From Chloroherpetonaceae bacterium (GTDB lineage: Bacteria; Bacteroidota; Chlorobiia; Chlorobiales; Thermochlorobacteraceae), in the NCBI GenBank assembly GCA_025055975.1, contig JANWWM010000016.1:1-64000 (forward strand): a DNA stretch of 64,000 bases, read 5' to 3'. The position numbers were made by a program, and so were the translations under genes. The notes below the pieces were generated by a model. It saw nothing but the letters and a program-made list of their open reading frames with translations, was not told the DNA's origin and searched no databases. Of this stretch, positions 8,351-17,770 are shown piece by piece. The first letter of the stretch is position 1, and every line of letters starts with the position of its first letter.

Positions 8351-9829
8351 ATGGCAACGAATCCGCAACAATCCAGCGAGCAAAGCAAAGACGCATTGAA
8401 TCTGGGCATTGACCTCGACAGCATCTTGGGCGACGTGCTGAGCAACGAGCAACAAGCCGCCGCCGTCTTCTCGACCGACGACGAGGGCATTCTCCGCATC
8501 GATGGCGACCGCATCATCTTGGAAGTCGACGAAGAACTCGAGCAAGGCATCGATGAAGAAGCCAAGATGTTCCAAGCCAACGACTACTACAAAAACAAGG
8601 ATTGGTTCAACGCGCTCATCGTCGCGCTCGCGCTCAACATCCGTTTCAAGCAAGGCGTGGGCAAGCGTAGCGACGCCATCGTGCGCCGTCAAGACGAGAT
8701 TCTCTTCGAGTGCAACTATCACATCGCCGCCGACCATCTCAACAAAGTCAAAACCACCAAAGGCGACGAGCAGATAGAACACAAACTCGCCGCCATTATG
8801 CACCTCTACACCGCCCTCGACCAAACGCCGCTCAAAGGTCAGGAGCAATACCGCGAAAAAGCCAAGCAAATCATCGAAAGCATGGTGTCGCGCGACCGAG
8901 CGGGCGGACAAGCCTACATCAAAGCGGGCTTCTTCAAGAAAATCGTCGTTCCGTCGCTCGAAGACAAAGCCCAAAAAGCGTTCTATTGGAAAGACCGAGC
9001 GGCAAACGAAAAAGACCCCGTCCGCAAGGAGTTCTACCTCTTGATGACGTTCGCTTCTGACATCGGCTACTTCCCCTACCAACTCGCTCTCGCCAACTTT
9101 TACCTTGAAGCGGGACGATTGGACGAAGCCTGCCGCTACATCAAAGTCGCCCTCCCGCTCATCAAAGACGAGGGCGCGAATTTCCTGCTTGGCGTGCGCA
9201 AAAAAGATCCGAATTACAGCGACAATTTCATCGAGCGTCGCTTGAAATCCGACATCAAGCAATTGCGCGGTCGCTTCGAAAACCCCGACGCGAAAGAAGC
9301 CAACGAAAAAGACGAAGCGCGAAAAGCGCAGATGACCAAGCAACGCATTCGCAAATTCCTCGAAACCGTCGACCTTTGGGAAAAACAAATGGAGGGAATG
9401 AAAGTCGACGTGCCTTTCAAAAACTCCACGTTGCGCGTCGCTTACTTCAGCGCCCTCGTGGATTTGATGGATGAGGTAACGAAGAAAATGCCTGGCATCG
9501 TCGTTCAAGATTACATCGATCGATACAAGACGACCGAAGTGCGCAGCGTGCAGAACCCCAACATCTTGAACTTCATCGATTTCAGCTTCAAAAATTGCAT
9601 CGTCCCCGACGAAAAAACCGTGCAAGGTCTCGTCGTGGAAGGCGACGCGGAAGCCAAGCTCGACAAACTGATGAAGTCGGTGGTCGATTATTTCAACGCG
9701 GAACTTGGCATCTCAAGCAAACCGCTCCCTGAAATGAAGGCGAATGTCGCCCGCGACGTCGACGAACTCGTCAGAGCGATGAAGGCGCAGGGCTACAAGT
9801 TCAAATCCACCCCTGCGCTGACGAAGTAA
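8351..9829 (+). CDS. Hypothetical protein, charged and mostly helical
   Basis: 492-aa ORF co-directional with the PATAN-REC/CheY/CheW genes; possibly TPR-like (DYYKNKDWFNALIVALALN, LALANFYLEAGRLDEACRYIKVALPL); no family recognised. Confidence 0.8.
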   Translation: MATNPQQSSEQSKDALNLGIDLDSILGDVLSNEQQAAAVFSTDDEGILRIDGDRIILEVDEELEQGIDEEAKMFQANDYYKNKDWFNALIVALALNIRFKQGVGKRSDAIVRRQDEILFECNYHIAADHLNKVKTTKGDEQIEHKLAAIMHLYTALDQTPLKGQEQYREKAKQIIESMVSRDRAGGQAYIKAGFFKKIVVPSLEDKAQKAFYWKDRAANEKDPVRKEFYLLMTFASDIGYFPYQLALANFYLEAGRLDEACRYIKVALPLIKDEGANFLLGVRKKDPNYSDNFIERRLKSDIKQLRGRFENPDAKEANEKDEARKAQMTKQRIRKFLETVDLWEKQMEGMKVDVPFKNSTLRVAYFSALVDLMDEVTKKMPGIVVQDYIDRYKTTEVRSVQNPNILNFIDFSFKNCIVPDEKTVQGLVVEGDAEAKLDKLMKSVVDYFNAELGISSKPLPEMKANVARDVDELVRAMKAQGYKFKSTPALTK

Positions 9830-9857
9830 CCCCCTCGCGCGCAACGAAATGCGAAAC

Positions 9858-9893
9858 GGGATAGGTCGCAGGCGGTCGCTTGCGACTTGTCCC
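9858..9893 (+). other. Intergenic hairpin, candidate structured leader or terminator
   Basis: GGGATAGGTCGCA - GGCGGTCGCT - TGCGACTTGTCCC: 13 consecutive pairs including two G-U on the + transcript, 10-nt loop. Confidence 0.6.
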
Positions 9894-10069
9894 CTTCTCA
9901 ATCGCCAAACGCTTCTCGCCCGCAAAACCGACGACGCTCAAACGCATAAAGCGCGACATGAACGCGCGCTTGGGTCTCTTGCGTCGACTTTGTTTTGCGC
10001 ATCAAATTTTTTCTTACTTTCAAGCGTTGAACCGCTTGCAAAGTTGCCTCAAATTCAAGATTGAAGTTT

Positions 10070-11170
10070 ATGGATTACCGATTTACCAAGTGGGACGAGC
10101 GAAGCCAAAAGCGCCAATCGTCGCTCGAAAAAATGCTCAAAGCGTTCAATCAGCTTTTGATTTACACCAACGGCGACGCGAACCAAGCGCTGCAATGGCT
10201 CACCGAGATGGATCGCCAATACGGACTGGGCGACGACGAAATGGGCATCGGCGATTTCATCGAATATCTCAAACGCGAGGGCTACCTCGAAGAACCCTCG
10301 CGCGACGGGATGTTCAGCATCACGAGCAAAACCACCAAGAAAATTCGAGAAGAATCGCTCAACGAAATTTTCACCTCGCTTCGCAAGCAATCGCAGTTTG
10401 GCAATCACAAAATCCCCAAGACGGGATCTTCCGACGAGCGCGTTCCCGAAACGCGCAACTGGAAGTTCGGCGACTCTCTGCAAAATCTCGACCTGACGCA
10501 AACCCTTCAAAACGCGCTCAAACACAGCGACCTTGACGACATCGTCCTTTCCGAAGACGACTTCCGCGTCTATGAAACCGAACATCAAACCACCTGCGCC
10601 ACGGTTTTGATGATCGATGTTTCGCACTCGATGATTCTCTACGGCGAAGACCGCATCACGCCCGCCAAGAAAGTCGCCATGGCGCTCGCCGAGCTGATTC
10701 TCACGCGCTATCCGAAAGACAGCCTCGACATTCTGCTCTTCGGCGACGAAGCTTGGCAAGTCGAAGTGAAAGATTTGCCCTTCATCAGCGTCGGACCGTA
10801 TCACACCAACACGAAAGCGGGGCTTGCGCTCGCGCGCCAAATTTTGAAGCGCAAGAAAAATCAAAACAAACAGATTTTTATGATTACCGACGGCAAGCCC
10901 TCCGCCATCAACGAAGGCGCGAAGATCTACAAAAACTCCTTCGGGCTCGACCGCAAAATCGTCAACAAAACCCTCGACGAAGCCGTGATGTGTCGGCGCG
11001 ACAAAATCACCATCACGACCTTTATGGTAACGAGCGATCCGTATTTGCAAGGCTTCGTCAACGAACTTACGCAAGCCAATCAAGGACGCGCCTATTTCAG
11101 CGGCTTGGACAATCTGGGCGAGTATATGTTCGTCGATTACATCAGAAATCGACGCAAGAAATTGCGATGA
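10070..11170 (+). CDS. VWA (von Willebrand factor A) domain protein
   Basis: MIDAS motif VLMIDVSHSM (DxSxS), later IFMITDGKPS. Confidence 0.88.
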   Translation: MDYRFTKWDERSQKRQSSLEKMLKAFNQLLIYTNGDANQALQWLTEMDRQYGLGDDEMGIGDFIEYLKREGYLEEPSRDGMFSITSKTTKKIREESLNEIFTSLRKQSQFGNHKIPKTGSSDERVPETRNWKFGDSLQNLDLTQTLQNALKHSDLDDIVLSEDDFRVYETEHQTTCATVLMIDVSHSMILYGEDRITPAKKVAMALAELILTRYPKDSLDILLFGDEAWQVEVKDLPFISVGPYHTNTKAGLALARQILKRKKNQNKQIFMITDGKPSAINEGAKIYKNSFGLDRKIVNKTLDEAVMCRRDKITITTFMVTSDPYLQGFVNELTQANQGRAYFSGLDNLGEYMFVDYIRNRRKKLR

Positions 11171-11736
11171 GGAGACGACCAATGATCGCGACGGAAAAAT
11201 CGCTCACGGGCGAGGCGTTGTTGGAGTTGCAACGAGCGACGGGCAAACGCTACGAGCTCGTCAAGGGAATTCCCGTTGAAACGATGCCCGCAGGCGGCAA
11301 GCACGGCTATATCGCGTCCAAGATTGAGCGCAAACTTGGCACGTTTGTCGAGGAACGACATCTCGGTTTCGTTTTCACGGCGGAGACGGGGGTGTATTTG
11401 GAGCGCAATCCCGACACGGTGCGTGGCGCCGATGTTACCTTCGTCTCCCGAACCAAAATCCACGCCTACGACGACATCGATTCGGGCTTCCTAACCGCGA
11501 TTCCCGACCTCGTCGTTGAGGTCGTCTCGCAACCCAATCAACTCGCCGACGCGCTCAACAAAGTCCAAGAATGGCGGCGCGCGGGCGTGTCCGAAGTCTG
11601 GCTCGTCGATGCGGAGCGAAAAACGGTCTCGGTTTATTCAAACGACGGCGTCCAAACGCTCAACGAAACCGACACCCTCGTCGGCAAGAACCTTCTTGAC
11701 GGCTTCTCGCTCCCCATCAAAACGATTTTTAGTTAA
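11167..11736 (+). CDS. Uma2-family (DUF820) PD-(D/E)XK nuclease-like protein
   Basis: GKRYELVKGIPVETMPAGGKHGYIASKIERKL, AIPDLVVEVVSQPNQLADALNKVQEWRRAGVSEVWLVDAERKTVSVY. ATGA overlap with the VWA stop. Confidence 0.85.
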   Translation: MRRRPMIATEKSLTGEALLELQRATGKRYELVKGIPVETMPAGGKHGYIASKIERKLGTFVEERHLGFVFTAETGVYLERNPDTVRGADVTFVSRTKIHAYDDIDSGFLTAIPDLVVEVVSQPNQLADALNKVQEWRRAGVSEVWLVDAERKTVSVYSNDGVQTLNETDTLVGKNLLDGFSLPIKTIFS

Positions 11737-11755
11737 GACAACAACGCATCGGTTT

Positions 11756-13237
11756 ATGAAAGACATCACGAAAATCAGAACGCTCGGAGAATTGAAGCGC
11801 GCAGGGTATCGCACGCGCTCCGTCAAGGACGAGATCCGCGAGAATTTGATTCAAAAGATGAAGGATGGGGAAAATCCCTTTCCCGGCATCATCGGCTACG
11901 AGCGCACGGTGATTCCGCAGCTGCAAAACGCCATTCTCTCCAAGCACGACATCATTCTGCTTGGGCTTCGCGGACAAGCCAAAACCAAAATGATTCGCTT
12001 GATGGTCAACTTGCTCGACGAGTTCATTCCCGTCATCAAAGGCTCGGAAATCAACGACGACCCGTTCAAGCCCATTTCGAAATACGCGCGCGAGAAAGTC
12101 CTGCACGAAGGCGACGAGACCGAAATCGCATGGCTTCATCGCTCCGAGCGTTACGGCGAAAAACTCGCCACGCCCGACGTGACGATCGCCGACCTCATCG
12201 GCGACATCGACCCCATCAAAGCCGCCTCGCAAAAGCTCACCTACGCCGACGAGAACGTCATTCATTACGGCATCATTCCGCGCACGAATCGCGGCATTTT
12301 CGCCATCAACGAGCTGCCCGACTTGCAACCGCGCATTCAAGTTGGCTTGCTCAACATTATGCAGGAAAAAGACATTCAAATTCGCGGCTTTCAAGTGCGA
12401 ATCCCGCTTGATATTTTCATCATCTACTCCGCAAACCCCGAAGATTACACCAATCGCGGCAACATCATCACGCCTTTGAAAGACCGCATCGATTCTCAAA
12501 TCATCACGCACTATCCGAAGACGATCGAAATCGGCATCAAAATCACGGAGCAGGAAGCATGGACGAAGCGTCCGTCGGAAGTCGAGGTGCGCGTGCCGCA
12601 TTACTTCAAGGAAATCATCGAGCACATCGCCTTCGAAGCGCGTCGGAGCGAATATGTCGACCAAAAGTCGGGCGTTTCGGCGCGGCTCACGATTACCGCC
12701 ATGGAAAACCTCGTCAGCAGCGCGGAACGGCGCGCCATTATGCACGACGAATCCGAATCCTGCGTGAGAATTTCGGACCTGTTCCTCGTCGTGCCCGCCA
12801 TCACGGGCAAGGTCGAACTCGTCTACGAAGGCGAGCAAGAGGGCGCGATCAACGTGGCGAAGTTGCTCATCGGCAAAGCCATCAACCAAGTTTTCAAGAA
12901 ATACTGCCCCGACCCCAACAAGAAACTTCAAGGACAAAGCCCTTACGCGACCATTACGGGATGGTTCTCGCAAGGCAACCACGTCGACATTTACGACGAT
13001 ATGAAGTTCGAGGAGTATTTCAAGGCGCTCGATAAGGTCAAAGGCTTGCGCGAGTTCGCGGAAAAGACTTTCCAAACCAAAGACAAGCAAGAGCTTGCTT
13101 CCGCGATGGAGTTCGTTCTGGAAGGCTTGCACCAAAACTCGATGGTGGGCAAAGACGAATTGGAAGCCTCGCGCACGTATAGCGATATGATTGGCAAGAT
13201 TATGTCGAGCGTCGGCGGCTCCAAGTTCGAGCGATGA
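11756..13237 (+). CDS. MoxR/Mg-chelatase-like AAA+ ATPase
   Basis: GLRGQAKTKMIRLM (Walker A-like), RGIFAINELPDLQPRIQVGLLNIMQEKDIQIRG, FIIYSANPEDYTNRGNIITPLKDRID. ATG at 11756. Confidence 0.88.
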   Translation: MKDITKIRTLGELKRAGYRTRSVKDEIRENLIQKMKDGENPFPGIIGYERTVIPQLQNAILSKHDIILLGLRGQAKTKMIRLMVNLLDEFIPVIKGSEINDDPFKPISKYAREKVLHEGDETEIAWLHRSERYGEKLATPDVTIADLIGDIDPIKAASQKLTYADENVIHYGIIPRTNRGIFAINELPDLQPRIQVGLLNIMQEKDIQIRGFQVRIPLDIFIIYSANPEDYTNRGNIITPLKDRIDSQIITHYPKTIEIGIKITEQEAWTKRPSEVEVRVPHYFKEIIEHIAFEARRSEYVDQKSGVSARLTITAMENLVSSAERRAIMHDESESCVRISDLFLVVPAITGKVELVYEGEQEGAINVAKLLIGKAINQVFKKYCPDPNKKLQGQSPYATITGWFSQGNHVDIYDDMKFEEYFKALDKVKGLREFAEKTFQTKDKQELASAMEFVLEGLHQNSMVGKDELEASRTYSDMIGKIMSSVGGSKFER

Positions 13238-13387
13238 ATTTTTGAGACCAACGTTTCTCGCCTGCGTTGCGGACGAAACGACGCATTTTCTCGCCCCGCT
13301 CCGCTTGTGCGCTGCGTCACAGCCCTTGCGCGACGCTTCTCATATACTTAACGGGCGCAGTTTCCAATTGAGAACAGAAACATTTTA

Positions 13388-14506
13388 ATGCGTTTGGACG
13401 CGGACATATTAGACGCGAGCGCATGCGTTATGCTTGCAGAAGCGGCGGCGCAAAACGTTTTATCCCACGAGGGCGCGGAGATGACGGAACGGTTGCTTTT
13501 GAATGTTTTGCAGGCGCTTCCCGAGCCTGTGCTCGTTGCGACGCTTGAACAGACGATTTGCTTCGCAAACGATTCCGCCCGCGCCACCCTTGTTCCTTCG
13601 ACGCGCGACGACATCGTTGGGTCACCGCTCTCTTCCCTCGTGACATCTGGCTCGGAGACTTTCAGCGATTGGCTTAAAAAGCCTCTCTGTTCCACGTCCT
13701 TCGTTTCCGAACAATTTGATTTTGCCACCTGTCAAGGCTCAAAGTCTTTTTGGATCGACGCTTGCTCAATACGCGACGACATGCGCGCGTATCTTTTGAT
13801 TCGTTTGAGAGCTCCCGACGCGCAACAGTCAGCGGTGCAATCGCTCGCGGTTCGCGTCGATATGCTTCAACAAGAAATCGCCATGCGTCGGGCGGCGGAA
13901 GCGCGACTTCAAGAAAGCCTAATCGAGTTAGAACGCGCCAAAAAACAATTGGAACAGCTTGCGACCGTCGATAGCCTGACGGGCATTCCGAATCGGCGCA
14001 GCATCGACGAAACCTTGCGACGCGAGTGGTCAAAAGCGATGCGCAACGGCGAACCGCTCGCGGCGATAATGGTCGATATCGATCATTTCAAGGACTATAA
14101 CGACGCTTACGGACACCAAGCGGGCGATCTCTGTTTGAAGCAAGTCGCAAACGCGATTCGCGCTTCGCTCCGACGCTCGACCGATTTCGTCGGGCGATAC
14201 GGCGGCGAAGAGTTCCTCGTCTTGCTCGAAAACTCCGATTGGGAAAAGGCGGCGAAAATGGCGGAAAAAATCTGCGAAGCCGTGCGCGAGCTGCGCATTC
14301 CGCACTCGGCTTCTGCGACGGCAAAGGTCGTTACCGTGAGCGCGGGCGTCAACGTTACGATTCCAAAGCCGCAATCGTCGATTGAAAAGTTCATCGGCGA
14401 CGCGGACGCGGCGCTCTACCAAGCCAAACGCAAAGGACGCAAGCAGTTCGTTCTGCATCAGAGAGCGGTTAAAGCTCGTTTGCAACGCCGAAAAGTTCGT
14501 TCATAA
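13388..14506 (+). CDS. Diguanylate cyclase (PAS-like N-terminus plus GGDEF)
   Basis: DSLTGIPNRRSIDE, VDIDHFKDYNDAYGHQAGD, RYGGEEFLVLL. Confidence 0.92.
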   Translation: MRLDADILDASACVMLAEAAAQNVLSHEGAEMTERLLLNVLQALPEPVLVATLEQTICFANDSARATLVPSTRDDIVGSPLSSLVTSGSETFSDWLKKPLCSTSFVSEQFDFATCQGSKSFWIDACSIRDDMRAYLLIRLRAPDAQQSAVQSLAVRVDMLQQEIAMRRAAEARLQESLIELERAKKQLEQLATVDSLTGIPNRRSIDETLRREWSKAMRNGEPLAAIMVDIDHFKDYNDAYGHQAGDLCLKQVANAIRASLRRSTDFVGRYGGEEFLVLLENSDWEKAAKMAEKICEAVRELRIPHSASATAKVVTVSAGVNVTIPKPQSSIEKFIGDADAALYQAKRKGRKQFVLHQRAVKARLQRRKVRS

Positions 14507-14526
14507 AGCGGGTTTGCCGCGAAACG

Positions 14527-14560
14527 AAAAAGCCCATCGCAAGATGGGCTTTTTGATTTT
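14527..14560 (+). terminator. Rho-independent terminator
   Basis: AAAAAGCCCATC-GCAA-GATGGGCTTTTT followed by GATTTT, 21 nt after the GGDEF stop. Confidence 0.88.
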
Positions 14561-14868
14561 GCGCCGTGGCGTCCAGCGCGTCATCGCAATGAGGTTGCCC
14601 GTCATCGTGGCGAAAAAAACGCATTCAATCGCGCCACTCGCGCAATTCATTGAGCGATTTCTTCGCAACGGAGAGAGCGGGTTTGGGTTTTCGCGCAAAA
14701 CTTCGGCATTGGTTGCGCGACTTTGGCGCAAGTCGTAACTTTTTTGACGGCTCGTTCATCAATGGAACGCCAGCCCAAACGCGAGAACGTTTTGCGCGTC
14801 CACGTTCCTTCAAGATTCGAGAAAGCGCGTTTCATTCCCATCTTGGCGCAACGCTCACGAGACTGACG

Positions 14869-15729
14869 ATGAAAGAAAATTTTTTCCCTTTTGAGTTCGA
14901 GAGCGGCAAAACGGCGGCATGTCGCTACGCCGAATTCGGCGACGATGGCAATCCGCCGATGCTGTTCATTCACGGTTATGGGGCGATGTGGCAACATTGG
15001 GAGCGCAACATCGCCGCGTTTGAAGGCGACCACAAAATTTACGCGCTTGATTTGCTCGGCTTTGGCGAATCCGAGAAGCCCAACGCGCGTTACGGCTTGT
15101 CGCTATGGGCGCAGCAAATCGCGGCGTTTTCGCGCTTCAAGAATTTGCGGCAGATGATTCTCGTCGGACACTCGATGGGCGCGGCATCGAGCCTGTGGTT
15201 CGCAAACGACCATCCCGAATCGCTCTTGTCGCTCGTTCTCGTCGATTCGTCGGGCATTTTTCCCGATGAGGTCGGAACGTTTGAACGCTTGCTGTATCGC
15301 GCCGTTGGCAGTCCGATCATCGGGGAAGCGCTGTTCGTTTTGTTCGCCAATGAGTTCGGGGCGCGGCAGAGTTTGTCGCCCACTTATCTTGACCAATCGC
15401 ACGTAACCGACGAGCTGGTGGCGCAATTCGCCAAGCCGCTGCGCAGTCCGGGCGCGATATACGCCTACCTTGCGCCTTCGCGCAACCCTGAACGATTTTT
15501 GCTTGACCAATTTCCGCGCCCGTGTCGCTACGGCGGAAACGCTCTTATCGTTTGGGGCGCGGAAGATTTGGCGTTTCCGCCCGCGAAGGTTCTGCCAAAG
15601 TTCAAGGAAATTTTGCCGCAGGCTCAGACCGTCGTATTGCCCAACGCGCGCCACTGCCCCCACCACGAAATCGCCGAATCGTTCAACGCCGTTCTGAAAG
15701 AATTTCTTGCAGAGACGGCGCGTTGCTAA
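14869..15729 (+). CDS. Alpha/beta hydrolase
   Basis: FIHGYGAMWQHW, LVGHSMGAASSLW (nucleophile elbow), NARHCPHHEI. ATG at 14869. Confidence 0.85.
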   Translation: MKENFFPFEFESGKTAACRYAEFGDDGNPPMLFIHGYGAMWQHWERNIAAFEGDHKIYALDLLGFGESEKPNARYGLSLWAQQIAAFSRFKNLRQMILVGHSMGAASSLWFANDHPESLLSLVLVDSSGIFPDEVGTFERLLYRAVGSPIIGEALFVLFANEFGARQSLSPTYLDQSHVTDELVAQFAKPLRSPGAIYAYLAPSRNPERFLLDQFPRPCRYGGNALIVWGAEDLAFPPAKVLPKFKEILPQAQTVVLPNARHCPHHEIAESFNAVLKEFLAETARC

Positions 15730-15819
15730 TTTTGCGCATTGCGCGCTTGGCGCGATCGCATCGCTTCGCTTGACGCGAAAAATGAACCGCCTCGTCAACC
15801 TAAACGCAAGCGCAACGCT

Positions 15820-17670
15820 ATGCAAGAAATCGTAACCAACAGAGCGAAGCCGAACTCCGCCGAAATCGCGGAAAAGTGGAAAACCATCGTCTATGGCATC
15901 ATTGACCACGCCTTCGAACCCATCGTGAACATTCACACGGGCGCGACCTTCGGCTACGAAGCCTTGCTACGCAATTATCAAGCGGCGGGGTTCGAGACCG
16001 TTTGGGAGTTCTTCGAGTCGGCTTACAAAGAGGGCGCGCTCTATCAGGTGGAACTGATGCTCCGCGAAAAAGCCATCGAGAAGTTTTGCCGAATCGGTCT
16101 TCAAGAGCGCATCAAACTGTTTCTCAACGTCGATAATCGCGTGCTCGAAATGCCCGACTACCAGCAGGGCAACACGGCGAAGATTTTGGCGCGCTACAAA
16201 ATGCCCACGAGCGCCATCTGCTTCGAAATCTCCGAAATGCATCGCATCAGCGGCAGCGACGCGGTGTTGCAAATTCTTCAACTCACCAAAAGTCAGAACT
16301 ACAAAATCGCCATCGATGATTTCGGCACGGGCTTTTCGGGCTTTCAATTGATGTATTACGCCAGCGCCGATTTCATCAAAATCGATCGCTTCTTCATCTC
16401 CAACATCTCCAACGATTCCAAAAAGCGCTTCTTCGTCGCCAGCATCATCAACATGGCGCACCTGTTGGGCATCACGGTCATCGCCGAAGGAGTCGAGACC
16501 GAACAAGAATTTTACATCTGCCGCGACTTGGGGTGCGACCTCATTCAAGGGCACTACATTCAAAAAGCCACGACGAACATCCGCGAATTGAAAATGAAAT
16601 ACGACATCGTCGAGATGCTCGTCCGCAAAGACCGTCGCAAAATCTCGCAAGATCAAGAAATCATCTACAACCAATCCGAGTTCATTCCCCAAATTCCGAT
16701 CACGGCGACGATGGAAGAGGTCTTCAACAAGTTTTTGGAGTTCGAGAATTACAGCTTCTTTCCCGTAACGACCGAAAACAACGAGCCTGTGGGCATCGTG
16801 CGCGAAAGAGACCTCAAAGCCTACACCTATTCGATGTATGGACGGCAGCTCTTGAAAAACAAGTCGTTTGGGAAAACCCTCAAAGACTTCATCGTCAAGT
16901 GCCCCATCGTCGACATCAACACGAAGGCGGAAAAAATGTTGGAAATTTTTTCCGTCGATGAAACCGTCGAGGGCATCATCGTTACGGCGCAGATGGAATA
17001 CATCGGCTTTTTGAGCGCCAAAGCGCTCCTGCGCGTCTTGAACGAGAAAAACTTGATGGCGGCGCGAGACCAAAATCCGCTCACGAAACTCCCCGGCAAC
17101 ACGCTTATTTATGGCTACGTCTCCGAGGCGCTCGCCGACACGGAATCCGACTATGCGTTCGTCTATTACGACTTCGACAACTTCAAGCCTTACAACGACC
17201 GCTACGGATTTCGCAACGGCGACCGCGTCATTTTGCTCTTTGCCGAAATTCTCCAAAAGCGCTTCGCGCGAGAGAGCTGTTTCGTCGGACATGTCGGGGG
17301 CGACGATTTCTTCGTGGGGTTCAAAAACTTGCGCTTCGACGAAGCCCGCGAACTGACGGCGATGGCGATCCAAGAATTTACCGATGGCGTCAAACCCTAC
17401 TACGACGAAACCGATCGCCATCGCGGTTACATCGAAGCCAAAGACCGCGACGGCAATTTCAAGCGATTCCCGCTTTTGACCGTTAGCGCGGCGATGCTCG
17501 AAATCCCCAAGAATCGCGTGCCGCTCACGATGGACGAAATCAGCGCGATTCTCGCCGATATGAAAAAAGCCGCCAAAGGCGCGCAAGGCAGCATTTGCGC
17601 TTCAACCATCGTGCCCGCCTTCGCCTTCGAGTATGCCAAACCCAAACCCATTGAACCGCAGAAAGCGTAA
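15820..17670 (+). CDS. EAL - CBS pair - GGDEF-type protein
   Basis: EAL residues GYEALLR, LFLNVDNRVLE, IDDFGTGFSG, IKIDRFFI, VIAEGVETE; CBS-like FFPVTTENNEPVGIVRERDL; C-terminal FVYYDFDNFKPYNDRYGF and HVGGDDFFVGF. Confidence 0.88.
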   Translation: MQEIVTNRAKPNSAEIAEKWKTIVYGIIDHAFEPIVNIHTGATFGYEALLRNYQAAGFETVWEFFESAYKEGALYQVELMLREKAIEKFCRIGLQERIKLFLNVDNRVLEMPDYQQGNTAKILARYKMPTSAICFEISEMHRISGSDAVLQILQLTKSQNYKIAIDDFGTGFSGFQLMYYASADFIKIDRFFISNISNDSKKRFFVASIINMAHLLGITVIAEGVETEQEFYICRDLGCDLIQGHYIQKATTNIRELKMKYDIVEMLVRKDRRKISQDQEIIYNQSEFIPQIPITATMEEVFNKFLEFENYSFFPVTTENNEPVGIVRERDLKAYTYSMYGRQLLKNKSFGKTLKDFIVKCPIVDINTKAEKMLEIFSVDETVEGIIVTAQMEYIGFLSAKALLRVLNEKNLMAARDQNPLTKLPGNTLIYGYVSEALADTESDYAFVYYDFDNFKPYNDRYGFRNGDRVILLFAEILQKRFARESCFVGHVGGDDFFVGFKNLRFDEARELTAMAIQEFTDGVKPYYDETDRHRGYIEAKDRDGNFKRFPLLTVSAAMLEIPKNRVPLTMDEISAILADMKKAAKGAQGSICASTIVPAFAFEYAKPKPIEPQKA

Positions 17671-17715
17671 CGCTCGACGCTGTTCGTTCCGAAACGGAGG
17701 CGACAAAACGCCAAC

Positions 17716-17745
17716 AAAAAAGCCGACCTTAAAAGTCGGCTTAAA
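17716..17745. terminator. Bidirectional terminator between the EAL/GGDEF gene and korB
   Basis: AAGCCGAC-CTTAAAA-GTCGGCTT flanked by A-tract and TTAAAAA. Confidence 0.75.
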
Positions 17746-17770
17746 AACGCGCTGACCAAAAACGTCGCTT

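Noticed and set aside
8336-9625. 429-aa minus-strand ORF
   Set aside because: Antisense to the 492-aa gene. The + frame is preferred because it is co-directional with the neighbours and has normal composition, while the minus frame is FFV/DVE-rich shadow sequence.
11729-13135. 468-aa minus-strand ORF
   Set aside because: Antisense to the AAA+ ATPase gene; no recognisable motif.
11167-13237. Restriction-modification or named anti-phage defence island
   Set aside because: A Uma2 gene plus MoxR/VWA alone does not match a defence system I can name; kept only as a hypothesis in the findings.
14716-14755. Possible second terminator (CGACTT-TGGCGC-AAGTCG then TAACTTTTTT)
   Set aside because: Only a 6-bp stem, T-tract offset, and a strong terminator already lies at 14527..14560.
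15967-17586. 539-aa minus-strand ORF
   Set aside because: Antisense to the EAL-CBS-GGDEF gene, which has clear catalytic motifs; typical shadow ORF from codon bias.
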